Positions 19,129 to 28,837 of a stretch of DNA of 64,000 nt are shown here, in pieces. The stretch is taken from the NCBI RefSeq assembly GCF_003633775.1, contig NZ_RBIN01000007.1, positions 220,707 through 284,706 on the forward strand, given 5' to 3'. The translations under genes were made by a program, and so were the position numbers. Origin of the DNA: Kushneria sinocarnis. GTDB taxonomy: Bacteria; Pseudomonadota; Gammaproteobacteria; Pseudomonadales; Halomonadaceae. The notes below the pieces were generated by a model, which did not search any database, was not told the origin of the DNA, and saw nothing but the letters and a program-made list of their open reading frames with translations. Numbering within the stretch: the stretch's first letter is position 1; each line of letters opens with the position of its first letter.

Positions 19129-20112
19129 CTAGAACTGCCAGCCCACGCCGAAATAGTACCCCCAGCCGGTGCTGCGCACGGTAAAGGGGCCCTCGCCGAA
19201 GTTCAGTTCGCTGCCGTCATTCCACTGTCCGCCGTTGTGGAAATAGCGCGCCACGGCAAGAAAGCGCAGGTGGGTAAAGGAGTAGACGAAAGCGTTGGTG
19301 GCCACGATCTCCTCGTTGGTCCGGGTCGGATCGTCGTCGCCCAGATCCGAGCCGAAGTCGTAGTTGGTAAAGCCGGAATAGAAGAGACTGGCTCCGTTGT
19401 CGAAGTCGGCAATCGGATAGCTGTATTCGAGCTGGGCGCGGTAGCCGTCCCAGCTGTGCTCGTTCTCGGCGCCGTAGTTTTCCCACTGGCGCGCGCCGTA
19501 GAAGTTGAACGAGACATCCACCGGCGTGCCGGTATCGATATCGGTACCGAGTCCGGCATAGAGCGTATTCTGGCGATTTTCGGTGTTGTGCCCCCAGTCG
19601 AAGATCCAGTTGAAGGCGAGATACCACTCGCTGATCGGCCCCAGCCCCAGATCCCGGCCGGTGAGTTTATTGAAGGAGAGACGCGGCTTGATTTCGGCGA
19701 ATACCGGTGAGCCGTTGTCGAAGATGCCGCTGTCGGCGCGATTGCCGATGTCGAAGAACTTCGGCAGATCGATATAGCCGTAGAGATCCAGCGGCCCCTT
19801 GCGGCCGAAGAACTCGTACTCCAGATAGACATCATCGATCTGCTGCGGTCCGAAGCGTATGTTCTTGCTGCCGATGACGGTCAGGTTCTGGTTGTACCAG
19901 TCGGACAGATAGGCGCTCTGCGGCTCCTCACTGGTGATTTCATAGCTGGCGGTTTCACCCTGGGCGGCATCATCGGAGGCGCGCTGCTCGGCGGCCTGGG
20001 CGCTCACGCTGGTCAGGATCAGCAGGGTGGACAGGAGGTCACGGCAGTGGCCATGACACGGGGAGGACGGGACGCCGGCTTCGCAAAGCGCGGCGTGACG
20101 GGATACAGCCAT
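19129..20112 (-). CDS. Tsx-like nucleoside-specific outer-membrane channel
   Basis: A 327-residue outer-membrane beta-barrel of the Tsx/OmpK family. After a signal region, the mature chain shows the family segments YLSDWYNQNLTVIGS, DVYLEYEFFGRKG, DLYGYIDLPKFF and ISEWYLAFNWIFDWG, with alternating hydrophobic strands and a C-terminal aromatic residue (GWQF). Tsx proteins let nucleosides cross the outer membrane; NupC, encoded at 48709-49950, could be the inner-membrane partner. The start at 20112 has AAGGAA upstream but yields a long (about 40 residues), Cys- and Pro-containing leader ending LLILTSVSAQA. This may reflect a start error or a small frameshift in the leader. Confidence 0.82.
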   Translation of the reverse strand: MAVSRHAALCEAGVPSSPCHGHCRDLLSTLLILTSVSAQAAEQRASDDAAQGETASYEITSEEPQSAYLSDWYNQNLTVIGSKNIRFGPQQIDDVYLEYEFFGRKGPLDLYGYIDLPKFFDIGNRADSGIFDNGSPVFAEIKPRLSFNKLTGRDLGLGPISEWYLAFNWIFDWGHNTENRQNTLYAGLGTDIDTGTPVDVSFNFYGARQWENYGAENEHSWDGYRAQLEYSYPIADFDNGASLFYSGFTNYDFGSDLGDDDPTRTNEEIVATNAFVYSFTHLRFLAVARYFHNGGQWNDGSELNFGEGPFTVRSTGWGYYFGVGWQF

Positions 20113-20150
20113 TGAAGGGATTCCTTGCGGTCTCTTGTGCTTGTTGTGTC

Positions 20151-20209
20151 GGGTCCGTGGTGTTGTTGGATGGACCCAGTCATCAGCTTCCCACTGTCAT
20201 TTGATGACA
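20151..20209. promoter_or_regulatory. Inverted repeats upstream of the tsx-like gene
   Basis: TGTCAT (20195-20200) and ATGACA (20204-20209) form a perfect 15-base dyad around TTG, about 83-97 bases upstream of the tsx-like start. A second hexamer pair, GGGTCC (20151-20156) and GGACCC (20172-20177), lies between it and the gene. The first resembles an operator half-site pair; the regulator is unknown. Confidence 0.4.
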
Positions 20210-20252
20210 TCCCCGGCACAGACTTGCAACCCGTGCCAGCCGCCTGCCGCGT

Positions 20253-21137
20253 TCAGTCGGCCTGTTCGCGACGCGTCTGCTCCAGCACTTCCAGCATGGC
20301 GCGGGCAGCATTCGAAAGCGTCCGGCCGCGGTGATAGAGATAGCCCAGCGGACGTTCGATGGGGCGATGCCGAATCGGCAGGCAGTACAGCTCGTCATCG
20401 ATCAGCGTCTCCGGCAGCACACTCCAGCCCAGCCCGATGCCGACCATCATCTTCAGTGTCTCCAGATAGTTGGTCGAGATGGAGACGTGAACGCGCAGCC
20501 CCTCCTGGGCGAAGGTTTCGGTCACGATGCCGCGGGTAAAGGTCAGCTCGCCGGGCAGCACTGCATTGAAATCGGAGAGCGCCGACAGCGGCAGCTCCTC
20601 GCAGGCGGCCAGCGGATGCTCACGGCTGCAGACAAAATAAAGCTGATCGACCCAGACCGGCACCGTGACCAGTTCCTGGCTGGGGGAGGGCGCCAGGGTC
20701 ACCACGGCCAGTTCCAGTCCGCCATCGAGGACCTCCTGATAGGCCTGCTCGGAGTCGAGAAAGCGCAGATCCAGCCGTACCGCCGGATGATCGCGGGTAA
20801 AGGCCTTGAGCAGGGGCGGCAGCCGGTGCAGGCCGACATGATGGCTGGTGGCCAGCGACAGGCTACCGCCGATCTCGCCATGAAGGTTGGCCAGCGCCCG
20901 CTGGGTATCGTCGAACATCACCAGAATCTGGCGTGCCCGGGGCAGCAGGGTATGCCCGGCCTCGGTCAGGCCGATATGGCGGCCGATGCGGTCAAACAGA
21001 CGGGCGCCGATCTGGCTCTCCAGGACCGCGACCCGCTTGCTGACGGCCGGCTGGGTGAGATGCAGCTGTTCGGCGGCCAGCGAGAAGGAGCCCTGTTCGG
21101 CGACGGCAAGAAAGGCGCGCAGACTCTGGGTGTCCAA
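20253..21137 (-). CDS. LysR-family transcriptional regulator divergent from leuC
   Basis: A 294-residue regulator. It most likely starts with TTG at 21137, with AAGGAA six to eight bases before it, giving the N-terminus (M)DTQSLRAFLAVAEQGSF; no upstream ATG fits. The winged helix-turn-helix includes AAEQLHLTQPAVSKRVAVLE. The effector domain contains LSLATSHHVGLHRLPPLL and GLGWSVLPETL. A divergent LysR next to leuC is also seen in pseudomonads and presumably regulates the leucine operon or itself. The effector could be a leucine-pathway intermediate, but this is inference. Confidence 0.9.
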   Translation of the reverse strand: MDTQSLRAFLAVAEQGSFSLAAEQLHLTQPAVSKRVAVLESQIGARLFDRIGRHIGLTEAGHTLLPRARQILVMFDDTQRALANLHGEIGGSLSLATSHHVGLHRLPPLLKAFTRDHPAVRLDLRFLDSEQAYQEVLDGGLELAVVTLAPSPSQELVTVPVWVDQLYFVCSREHPLAACEELPLSALSDFNAVLPGELTFTRGIVTETFAQEGLRVHVSISTNYLETLKMMVGIGLGWSVLPETLIDDELYCLPIRHRPIERPLGYLYHRGRTLSNAARAMLEVLEQTRREQAD

Positions 21138-21305
21138 TCGTATTCCTTTCTGGAATGGAATGAATAAAAAACATGAATTGCTTTTATGCCAGTGCACGAC
21201 GTAGGGTGCAAGCAAGGAGGCCGGGCCTGACCCCCGGCAGGACCACAGTGCATGCGCGCCGAAATCACTGGCCAAGCGATTGCGGGCGCGCAGAGGAGAG
21301 ATTTC
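21138..21305. promoter_or_regulatory. Divergent control region between the LysR gene and leuC
   Basis: The 168-base gap has an AT-rich core (about 21160-21190). ATTCC (21142-21146) and GGAAT (21152-21156) form a 15-base dyad near the LysR start, with a second GGAAT adjoining, so an autoregulatory operator is plausible. On the leuC side GCCGGG (21220-21225) pairs with CCCGGC (21233-21238) in the expected leader. No leucine-rich leader peptide is visible. Confidence 0.45.
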
Positions 21306-22754
21306 ATGGCAGCCCAGACCCTCTATGACAAGCTCTGGAACGCGCATCTCGTCTCCACGCGGGAGGATGGCACGGCACTGATCTATATCGATCGTCACCT
21401 GCTGCACGAGGTGACCTCGCCACAGGCGTTCGAGGGACTGCGGCTGGCCGGTCGGCAGCCGTGGCGGATCGATGCCAACATCGCCACCGTCGATCACAAC
21501 GTCTCGACCCTGAGCGAGGAGCGCAGTGCCGGCATCTCGGGGATTGCCGATGATGTCTCGCGCATTCAGGTCCAGGCGCTGGATGACAATACCCTTGGGC
21601 TGGGGATCGAGACCTTCGGCATCAACGACATCCGTCAGGGCATCGTGCACGTCATCGGTCCCGAGCAGGGCGCGACCCTGCCCGGCATGACGGTGGTCTG
21701 CGGCGATTCCCATACCGCGACCCACGGTGCCTTCGGGGCGCTTGCCCACGGCATCGGCACCTCCGAGGTCGAGCACGTGCTGGCGACCCAGTGCCTGATC
21801 CAGCGCAAGATGAAGAACATGCAGATTCGGGTGGAAGGTGAGCTCGGCCCGCATGTCACCGCCAAGGACATCATTCTGGCGATTATCGGCCGGATCGGCA
21901 CCGCCGGCGGTACCGGCTACGCGGTGGAGTTCGCCGGCAGCGCGATCGAATCGCTGTCGATGGAAGGCCGCATGACCATCTGCAACATGGCGATCGAGGG
22001 CGGGGCCCGGGTCGGTCTGGTGGCGGTCGATCAGACCACCATCGACTACATCGGCAACCGTCCCTTTGCGCCCACCGGCGAGCAGTGGGAGGCCGCCGTC
22101 GAAAGCTGGCGCCAGCTGGTTTCCGACCAGGAGGCCCAATTTGATCAGGTCATTACGCTGGATGCCGCGGCCATCGAGCCGCAGGTGAGCTGGGGCACCA
22201 GCCCGGAGATGGTCACCGGAGTAAGCGGCCGGGTGCCCGATCCGCAGTCGTTCACCGATGAGACGGCGCAGCGTGGTGCGGTTCGGGCCCTCGAATACAT
22301 GGGGCTGAGCGCCGGCCAGCGGATGACCGATATCCGGCTCGATCGGATCTTCATCGGCTCCTGCACCAATGCCCGCATCGAGGATCTGCGGGCGGCCGCG
22401 AAGATCGTCGATGGCCGCCGGGTGGCCGCGACTATCAAGCAGGCGATGGTGGTGCCGGGCTCCGGGCTGGTGAAGCGCCAGGCCGAGGAAGAGGGGCTGG
22501 ATGCGATCTTCAAGCGCGCCGGCTTCGAGTGGCGCGAGGCCGGCTGCTCGATGTGCCTGGCCATGAACGCCGACAAGCTCGGGGCCGGTGAGCACTGCGC
22601 CTCGACCTCCAATCGCAACTTCGAGGGGCGCCAGGGGTATGGCGGCCGCACCCATCTGGTCAGCCCGGCGATGGCGGCCGCTGCCGCCGTGGCCGGTCAC
22701 TTCGTGGATGTGCGGGAATTCGTCGAGACCCCGGTGCAGGCCGCGCAGGCCTGA
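21306..22754 (+). CDS. leuC: 3-isopropylmalate dehydratase large subunit
   Basis: A 482-residue aconitase-family subunit that, with LeuD, isomerises 2-isopropylmalate to 3-isopropylmalate in leucine synthesis. The open frame starts at 21252, but ATG 21306 ([11 protein letters not shown]) has AGAGGAGAG directly upstream. The [4Fe-4S] ligands lie in [11 protein letters not shown] and in [12 protein letters not shown] near the C-terminus. Other family blocks are [21 protein letters not shown] and [12 protein letters not shown]. leuD follows after 11 bases, so the subunits are made together. Length agrees with E. coli LeuC (466). Confidence 0.97.
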   Translation: MAAQTLYDKLWNAHLVSTREDGTALIYIDRHLLHEVTSPQAFEGLRLAGRQPWRIDANIATVDHNVSTLSEERSAGISGIADDVSRIQVQALDDNTLGLGIETFGINDIRQGIVHVIGPEQGATLPGMTVVCGDSHTATHGAFGALAHGIGTSEVEHVLATQCLIQRKMKNMQIRVEGELGPHVTAKDIILAIIGRIGTAGGTGYAVEFAGSAIESLSMEGRMTICNMAIEGGARVGLVAVDQTTIDYIGNRPFAPTGEQWEAAVESWRQLVSDQEAQFDQVITLDAAAIEPQVSWGTSPEMVTGVSGRVPDPQSFTDETAQRGAVRALEYMGLSAGQRMTDIRLDRIFIGSCTNARIEDLRAAAKIVDGRRVAATIKQAMVVPGSGLVKRQAEEEGLDAIFKRAGFEWREAGCSMCLAMNADKLGAGEHCASTSNRNFEGRQGYGGRTHLVSPAMAAAAAVAGHFVDVREFVETPVQAAQA

Positions 22755-22765
22755 GGAGAGAGATC

Positions 22766-23428
22766 ATGCAACGCTTCATTCGTCATCAGGGCGTGGCAGC
22801 CCCGCTTGATCGGGCCAATGTCGATACCGACCTGATCATTCCCAAGCAGTTTCTCAAGTCGATCAAGCGTACCGGCTTCGGCCCCAACCTGTTCGATGAG
22901 CTGCGCTATCAGGATGAAGGCTATCCGGGGCGCGACAATTCGAAACGCCCGATCAATCCGGAGTTCGTGCTCAACCAGCCGCGCTATGAGAACGCCAGCA
23001 TCCTGCTGGCCCGGCGCAATTTCGGCTGTGGCAGCTCGCGTGAGCATGCGCCCTGGGCGCTGACCGATTTCGGCTTCCGGGTGATCATCGCGCCGAGCTT
23101 TGCCGACATCTTCTTCAACAACGCCTTCAAGAACGGTCTGCTGCTGATCACACTGGATGAAGAGACGGTCGAGCAGCTGTTCCGGGAGGTCGAGGCGACC
23201 CCGGGCTATCAGCTCGATATCGATCTGACGGCCCAGCAGATTCATCGCCCCGCCGGCGAAAGCATCGGGTTCGAGGTCGATCCGTTTCGCAAGTACTGCC
23301 TGGAGAACGGACTCGATGATATCGGCATCACGCTCGACGAGAACAGCGAGGCGATCCGCGACTTCGAAGCACGCCATCGGGCGGCCAACCCCTGGCTGTT
23401 CCGGGACGAGGCGGCCAATCAGGTCTGA
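22766..23428 (+). CDS. leuD: 3-isopropylmalate dehydratase small subunit
   Basis: A 220-residue swivel-domain partner of LeuC. The segments [20 protein letters not shown] and [17 protein letters not shown] are the substrate-recognition hallmarks of the family, and [15 protein letters not shown] follows. GAGGAGAGA ends about seven bases before the ATG at 22766. It is the second gene of leuCDB, followed by a hairpin terminator-like structure before leuB. Confidence 0.97.
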   Translation: MQRFIRHQGVAAPLDRANVDTDLIIPKQFLKSIKRTGFGPNLFDELRYQDEGYPGRDNSKRPINPEFVLNQPRYENASILLARRNFGCGSSREHAPWALTDFGFRVIIAPSFADIFFNNAFKNGLLLITLDEETVEQLFREVEATPGYQLDIDLTAQQIHRPAGESIGFEVDPFRKYCLENGLDDIGITLDENSEAIRDFEARHRAANPWLFRDEAANQV

Positions 23429-23451
23429 TGGGCCGATGCAGGGCATTTCCG

Positions 23452-23480
23452 CGCTCGCTGACACCGTCAGCGAGCGTTTT
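23452..23480 (+). terminator. Terminator-like hairpin between leuD and leuB
   Basis: CGCTCGCTGA (23452-23461) pairs perfectly with TCAGCGAGCG (23467-23476) around CACCG, followed by TTTT. Only four T residues follow, so it may act as a partial terminator or an RNA-stability element inside the leuCDB cluster. Confidence 0.6.
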
Positions 23481-23509
23481 CATGACGGCATCCACGACAG
23501 GGCAACGCC

Positions 23510-24595
23510 ATGAGCCGCAATATTCTGATACTGCCGGGTGACGGCATCGGTCCCGAAATCACCCGCGAGGCCCGCCGGGTGCTCGAAGCCTGCCGCGATG
23601 AAGGGCTGGACATCACGCTCGACGAGGCGCCGGTGGGCGGGGCCGCGATCGACGCCTCGGGCGTGCCGCTGGCGTCCGAGACACTGGAGAAGGCGAAAGC
23701 GGCCGATGCCATCCTGCTCGGTGCCGTCGGCGGGCCGAAATGGGACGCCATGGAAGACATCGGCAAGCGTCCCGAAAAGGGTCTGCTGGCGCTGCGCAAG
23801 GAGCTCGGGCTGTTCGGCAACCTGCGCCCGGCACTGCTCTATCCCCAGCTGGTGGAGGCTTCCAGCCTCAAGCCCGAAGTGGTCTCGGGGCTTGATATCA
23901 TGATCGTGCGCGAGCTGACCGGCGGCATCTACTTCGGACAGCCGCGCGGCCGCGACACCCGCGAGGATGGCACGCGCCACGGCTACAACACCTATGTCTA
24001 TGACGAGCACGAGATCAGGCGTATCGGCCGGGTCGCCTTCGAGATGGCGCAAAAGCGCAACGGGCGCCTGTGCAGCGTCGACAAGGCCAATGTGCTGGAA
24101 GTGACCATGTTGTGGCGCGACATCATGAACGAGCTGGCGCCGGAGTATCCGGATGTCGAGCTCTCCCACATGTATGTCGACAACGCCGCCATGCAGCTGG
24201 TGCGCGCACCAAAGCAGTTCGACGTGATCGTGACCGGCAACATGTTCGGCGACATCCTCTCCGATGCTGCCGCCATGCTGACCGGCTCGATCGGCATGCT
24301 GCCGTCGGCCTCGCTCAACGAGTCGGGGCAGGGCATGTATGAGCCGTGTCATGGCAGTGCGCCGGATATTGCCGGGCAGGGGCTGGCCAATCCGCTGGCC
24401 ACCATTCTCTCGGTGGCCATGATGCTGCGCTACTCATTGAACGCCCCGGGCCATGCCGAGCGCATCGAGCAGGCGGTAGGCGAGGTGCTCGATCGCAACC
24501 TGCGCACCGCGGACATCGCCTATCCCGGTACCGAACAGGTGACCACCGAGGCCATGGGCGAGGCCGTCGTGGCGGCCTTCCGGCGCAGCGGGTAG
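23510..24595 (+). CDS. leuB: 3-isopropylmalate dehydrogenase
   Basis: A 361-residue NAD- and Mg2+-dependent enzyme that oxidatively decarboxylates 3-isopropylmalate. Signature regions are [14 protein letters not shown] at the N-terminus, [13 protein letters not shown], the catalytic Lys in SVDKANVLE and [23 protein letters not shown] metal-binding sequence, with [12 protein letters not shown] near the end. It lies 81 bases after leuD and is likely co-transcribed in part, given the hairpin between them. Length is normal. Confidence 0.97.
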   Translation: MSRNILILPGDGIGPEITREARRVLEACRDEGLDITLDEAPVGGAAIDASGVPLASETLEKAKAADAILLGAVGGPKWDAMEDIGKRPEKGLLALRKELGLFGNLRPALLYPQLVEASSLKPEVVSGLDIMIVRELTGGIYFGQPRGRDTREDGTRHGYNTYVYDEHEIRRIGRVAFEMAQKRNGRLCSVDKANVLEVTMLWRDIMNELAPEYPDVELSHMYVDNAAMQLVRAPKQFDVIVTGNMFGDILSDAAAMLTGSIGMLPSASLNESGQGMYEPCHGSAPDIAGQGLANPLATILSVAMMLRYSLNAPGHAERIEQAVGEVLDRNLRTADIAYPGTEQVTTEAMGEAVVAAFRRSG

Positions 24596-24701
24596 ACTGT
24601 GCGGTAAATCGCGCTCGCCCCCGCCGGGTGCCTCCGGGGCCTGCGCGCCGGGCGGTCTGCACAACAACCCATCATCACTTATCGACTTCAGGGGATGTGA
24701 C

Positions 24702-25814
24702 ATGCTGAGAACCGGATTTGTTGGCTGGCGCGGCATGGTCGGCTCCGTGCTGATGCAGCGCCTGCAGGACGACAACCTGTTCGGCAGGATCGAACCGGTC
24801 TTCTTCACGACTTCCCAGATCGGCCAGCCGGCGCCCGATGTGGGCGTTGAGGCGCCGGCGCTGAAGGACGCCTTCGATCTCGAAGAGCTCAAAAAGCTGG
24901 ATGTCATCGTGACCTGTCAGGGCGGTGACTACACCGGCGAGGTCTACAGGCCGCTGCGTGAAGCCGGCTGGCAGGGCTACTGGATCGATGCGGCCAGCAC
25001 GCTGCGCATGGCCGAGGACAGCACCATCGTGCTGGACCCCGTCAATCGCTCGCTGATCGATCGCCAGCTGGCGGCCGGGACGCGCACCTTCGTGGGCGGC
25101 AACTGTACCGTCAGCCTGATGCTGATGGGGCTGGGAGGGCTGTTCGAGGCCGACCTGATCGAGTGGATGAGCTCGATGACCTACCAGGCCGCTTCCGGCG
25201 CCGGCGCCCAGAACATGCGTGAGCTGCTGGCCCAGATGAGCGCCATCGGCCATGCTGCGCGTGCCGAACTGGATGATCCGGCCTCGGCCATTCTGGATAT
25301 CGATCGCAAGGTGATCGATGCCATGCGTGATCCGAACTTTCCGATCGAGCAGTTCGGCGCGCCGCTGGGAGGTAGCCTGCTGCCCTGGATCGACCGGAAG
25401 ATGGACAACGGCCAGAGCAAGGAAGAGTGGAAGGGCGGTGCCGAGAGCAACAAGATCCTCGGCCTGTCATCGAACACCATTCCGGTCGATGGCCTCTGCG
25501 TGCGGGTCGGCTCGATGCGCTCGCATGCCCAGGCCTTTACCATCAAGTTGAAGCGTGATGTGCCGATGGATGAAATCGAGGATCGCATCGCGCGGCACAA
25601 TGACTGGGTCAGCGTGGTCGCCAACGACAAGGCCGCCTCCCTTGAGCGCCTGACGCCGGCCGCGGTGACCGGTACGCTCGATGTGCCGGTGGGGCGCCTG
25701 CGCAAGATGGCGATGGGCAACCAGTACCTGTCGGCGTTCACCGTGGGCGATCAGCTGCTGTGGGGGGCCGCCGAGCCGCTCAAGCGCATGCTGGGCATTC
25801 TGGTCGAGCGCTGA
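24702..25814 (+). CDS. asd: Aspartate-semialdehyde dehydrogenase
   Basis: A 370-residue NADPH enzyme that reduces beta-aspartyl phosphate to the semialdehyde for lysine, methionine and threonine synthesis. The N-terminal motif [17 protein letters not shown] binds NADP, the active-site Cys is in [10 protein letters not shown], and [14 protein letters not shown] with the later [11 protein letters not shown] histidine segment completes the catalytic centre. This is the proteobacterial (E. coli-like) type. AGGGGATG precedes the ATG. The asd-fimV-truA order is the one found in pseudomonads. Confidence 0.97.
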   Translation: MLRTGFVGWRGMVGSVLMQRLQDDNLFGRIEPVFFTTSQIGQPAPDVGVEAPALKDAFDLEELKKLDVIVTCQGGDYTGEVYRPLREAGWQGYWIDAASTLRMAEDSTIVLDPVNRSLIDRQLAAGTRTFVGGNCTVSLMLMGLGGLFEADLIEWMSSMTYQAASGAGAQNMRELLAQMSAIGHAARAELDDPASAILDIDRKVIDAMRDPNFPIEQFGAPLGGSLLPWIDRKMDNGQSKEEWKGGAESNKILGLSSNTIPVDGLCVRVGSMRSHAQAFTIKLKRDVPMDEIEDRIARHNDWVSVVANDKAASLERLTPAAVTGTLDVPVGRLRKMAMGNQYLSAFTVGDQLLWGAAEPLKRMLGILVER

Positions 25815-25931
25815 GCTCGGCCTTCACCGGCGGGGCAGGTATCAGAGGTCCTGCCGGGTCATGCGTCGTGTGCGGTCCTCGCATTCCGATAACGGCCGAT
25901 TCCGGATCGGCCCGGCGAGGACCCACTCGAC

Positions 25932-27893
25932 ATGCGTCAATCGCGCACCCTGGCAATGGTACTGGGCCTTGTAGCCGGTACCCTTGCCGCCGATGCCCAG
26001 GCACTGGGAATCGGTCCCCCCGTCATGCACTCCTGGCTGGGTGAGCCGCTTCAGGCCCGGCTGCCGCTGCTGGATACTGCCTCTCTGGATGCGTCTGCCA
26101 TCCACGTACAGCTGGCCGATGAGACCGCCTTCGATCGGGCGGGGCTCTCGCGCAGTGCCGCCACCGATACCCTGCGCTTCGATGTGTCGGGTGCCCCCGG
26201 CAGCCTTTATGTCACCCTGCAGGGCCGCCGTCCGCTGACCTCGCCCTGGCTTGAGCTGGTACTCGCGGTGACCTGGCCGGGAGGAGAGCTGACGCCGGTC
26301 GTGACCCTGCTGCCCGCACCCCCGGGCAGTGCCGACGCCGTGGCCCCTGCGGGCGAGCCCGTCGACCGCTCCGCCAGGGAGATGGCCTCCGGACCATTGC
26401 CGGCAGTGGCGGCGCAGGCCACTGGCGCGGCGGATGACCGGCAGGCGCTTCAGGCCGGCGAACGCCGGGCCACGAGCGGCGCGGAAGATGAGGCTGCCGC
26501 CAGCCATGACAGTAGTGCCGGGTCGGCGGAGGCGCAGCAGCTGGCGAGCCTTGCCGAACGTCTCACCCGGTTCTCCGCCCGGCTCGAGGCCCTCGAACAG
26601 CAGTCTGCCGGGCAGGCTGAGCCAGCGGCCTCCGGGCCGCCGCCCTGGCGTCCGGCATTCGAAGGGCTGCGCCGCGAACAGCATCAGCTCGCCGAGCGGC
26701 TCGAGACGCTGGAGGCTCAGCGTGAAGCGGCTTCCCGGGCCCGGTCGGGCCCTCCGGTCTCCCTGCCGTCATCAGACAATGAACCTTCGCCGGCTTCGCA
26801 TGATGACGGTTGGCTGATCTGGCTGGTGCCGGCAGCGGGGCTGCTCCTGCTGGCCACGCTGATGCTGGTGTGGCGACAGCGGGCGTGGTCGCAGCGGGAC
26901 CGGGAGGCGTCATCGCGGCCATCGCCGGCCGGGACCCGGGCAGCTCGCGAAGAAGAGGCGGTCGCTTCGCAGCCGTACCCGACGCCTGAAGCTGCCACGC
27001 TACCGGCCGCCTCCGCTGCGGCCGAGCCCCGCCAGGCCCCGATCATTGCCTCCGAGGAGGACCAGGAAGCAGAAGACAGCGGACAGTGCTACCGGTCCGT
27101 GTTCGAAGAGGAGGACGCCGCGGGGGATGAGGACGTGCTCGAGGATGCCCGCATCTTCAGTGACCACGGTCGTCCCCGGCAGGCGCGTGAACTGCTGGAA
27201 GCGGCACGCCTGCGCCATCCCCACCATCGCGAGACGCGTCTGCAGCTAATGGCCGTGCTGGCCGATCTCGGCGAGCATGAGCAGTTGATCGAGCAGGCAC
27301 GCTACTTCGAGGGTCATCCCGATCCGGCGGTGACCCGGCGGGTCAGTCAGCTGCTGGCATCACGCGAGCAGGCAATGACCGACCGGGGCGGCCGCCATGC
27401 GGTAAGCTCGAATGAACCGGCTGTTGCGGCGGGTGGCGTCTCCGCCACCGGCCCTGACGAACCCCGTCCCGGCCCCCGGGAGGCGGCGGATGAGCTGGTG
27501 ATCCTGCCCCTCGGCCATCCGGGCGGTGACACAGCCGGGGCGGAGACGCCTTCGACCGATGCTGCACCGGCGCTGGCGGGCGGGGAGACGCGCGACGGCG
27601 TCGGTCACGCCGGGGAAACCCGCGAACGCAGCTCGGCACAGGAGGCTCTGGCCTTTCCGGCCGAGTGGACACTTGAAGAGGTGGCGTTCGACGCCCATGA
27701 ACGGGATAATGACGCATCCGATATCCATGCCGACCACGACGCCCTGCTGATGCGCGCTCATCTGCTGCTCGAGGCGGGGGATCATTCGGTCGCGACGCCG
27801 CTGCTGGAGCGTCTGCTGGCCGAAGGTTCGGAGGAGACGCGAACCGCAACGCGTACACTGATGGCTCGTTTCGATCTGCACGAGAGTTCATGA
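25932..27893 (+). CDS. fimV: FimV-family polar/pilus assembly protein, without a LysM motif
   Basis: A 653-residue envelope protein. Residues about 1-24 are a signal peptide ending AQA, followed by LGIGPPVMHSWLGEPLQARL, the conserved FimV N-terminal domain. A coiled-coil-prone segment lies at about 195-260, a transmembrane helix (WLIWLVPAAGLLLLATLMLVW) at about 294-316, and an acidic cytoplasmic tail with TPR-like helices follows (ARIFSDHGRPRQARELLEAA). The last 40 residues (MRAHLLLEAGDHSVATPLL) match the FimV C-terminal repeat. FimV organises type IV pilus and polar functions in Pseudomonas. No LysM peptidoglycan-binding sequence is seen, and the protein is shorter than the 919-residue P. 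aeruginosa protein. It overlaps truA by four bases. Confidence 0.85.
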   Translation: MRQSRTLAMVLGLVAGTLAADAQALGIGPPVMHSWLGEPLQARLPLLDTASLDASAIHVQLADETAFDRAGLSRSAATDTLRFDVSGAPGSLYVTLQGRRPLTSPWLELVLAVTWPGGELTPVVTLLPAPPGSADAVAPAGEPVDRSAREMASGPLPAVAAQATGAADDRQALQAGERRATSGAEDEAAASHDSSAGSAEAQQLASLAERLTRFSARLEALEQQSAGQAEPAASGPPPWRPAFEGLRREQHQLAERLETLEAQREAASRARSGPPVSLPSSDNEPSPASHDDGWLIWLVPAAGLLLLATLMLVWRQRAWSQRDREASSRPSPAGTRAAREEEAVASQPYPTPEAATLPAASAAAEPRQAPIIASEEDQEAEDSGQCYRSVFEEEDAAGDEDVLEDARIFSDHGRPRQARELLEAARLRHPHHRETRLQLMAVLADLGEHEQLIEQARYFEGHPDPAVTRRVSQLLASREQAMTDRGGRHAVSSNEPAVAAGGVSATGPDEPRPGPREAADELVILPLGHPGGDTAGAETPSTDAAPALAGGETRDGVGHAGETRERSSAQEALAFPAEWTLEEVAFDAHERDNDASDIHADHDALLMRAHLLLEAGDHSVATPLLERLLAEGSEETRTATRTLMARFDLHESS

Positions 27894-28810
27894 CCCTGTT
27901 TCGTACCCTTGATGAGACCTCTCCCGGTGATGGGCGCATAGCGCTCGGCATCGAGTATCACGGCGGCAACTACTTCGGCTGGCAGCGACTGAGCCACGGC
28001 CCCTCGGTGCAGGGGCGGCTGGAGCAGGCGCTGTCCCGGGTGGCGGCCGGGCCGGTACGCGTGCTGTGCAGCGGTCGCACCGACAGCGGTGTGCACGCCA
28101 GCCGCCAGATCGTGCATTTCGAGGCCCCCGCTGCACGCAGCGAAAAGGCCTGGGTCATGGGCACCAATGCCAACCTGCCCGATGACATCAGCGTGCGCTG
28201 GGCGCGGCGGATGCCGGATGACTTTCATGCCCGCTTCTCGGCCCGGGCGCGCCGCTACCGCTATCTGATTGCCAATCAGGCGGTGCCTCCGGCGCTGGAC
28301 AGCACGCGCGTCTACTGGCATCGCTGGCCGCTGGATGTGGAAAGCATGCACCAGGCCGCTCAGGTGCTGCCGGGGGAGCACGATTTTTCCGGCTACCGGG
28401 CGGCCGGCTGTCAGTCGCGCACGCCCTGGCGTCACGTACATTTTGTCGAGGTTCGCCGCTTCGGTCCGGTGGTGGTGGTCGATATTCAGGCCAACGCCTT
28501 TCTGCTGCACATGGTGCGCAACATTGTCGGCGTGCTGCTGAGCATCGGTGACGGACGACAGCCGATCGCCTGGGCACGGCAGGTGCTGGAAGAGGGGGAC
28601 CGTACCCGATCGGCCGCCACGGCGCCGCCACACGGGCTTCATTTCGTGGATGTGCGTTATCCCGATTACGAACTGCCCGAGGAACCACTGGGACCGATGC
28701 TGCTGTATCATACCGGAGAGTGGACCGGTGACCGGCCGCTGCCGGAAGACGCCTGGCATCGCCGGAGCACGCCCCCGCTTCAGTCGGCCGAAACCCTGGA
28801 TGTCGAGTAG
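27890..28810 (+). CDS. truA: tRNA pseudouridine(38-40) synthase
   Basis: A 306-residue enzyme that forms pseudouridine at positions 38-40 of the tRNA anticodon arm. The catalytic Asp sits in CSGRTDSGVHA (about residue 64). Other blocks are GIEYHGGNYFGWQ, FHARFSARARRYRYLI, the HDFSGYRAAGCQS segment and the C-terminal FLLHMVRNIVGVLL. Its ATG overlaps the fimV stop (ATGA). The C-terminal tail is somewhat longer than in E. coli TruA (270). Confidence 0.96.
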   Translation: MTLFRTLDETSPGDGRIALGIEYHGGNYFGWQRLSHGPSVQGRLEQALSRVAAGPVRVLCSGRTDSGVHASRQIVHFEAPAARSEKAWVMGTNANLPDDISVRWARRMPDDFHARFSARARRYRYLIANQAVPPALDSTRVYWHRWPLDVESMHQAAQVLPGEHDFSGYRAAGCQSRTPWRHVHFVEVRRFGPVVVVDIQANAFLLHMVRNIVGVLLSIGDGRQPIAWARQVLEEGDRTRSAATAPPHGLHFVDVRYPDYELPEEPLGPMLLYHTGEWTGDRPLPEDAWHRRSTPPLQSAETLDVE

Positions 28811-28837
28811 TACTGGCAAGCCATGACGGGAGTCCGG

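Noticed and set aside
20253..22700. Long N-terminal extension of the LysR gene to 815 residues
   Set aside because: The added part is antisense to leuC. The TTG at 21137 with AAGGAA gives the normal LysR length.
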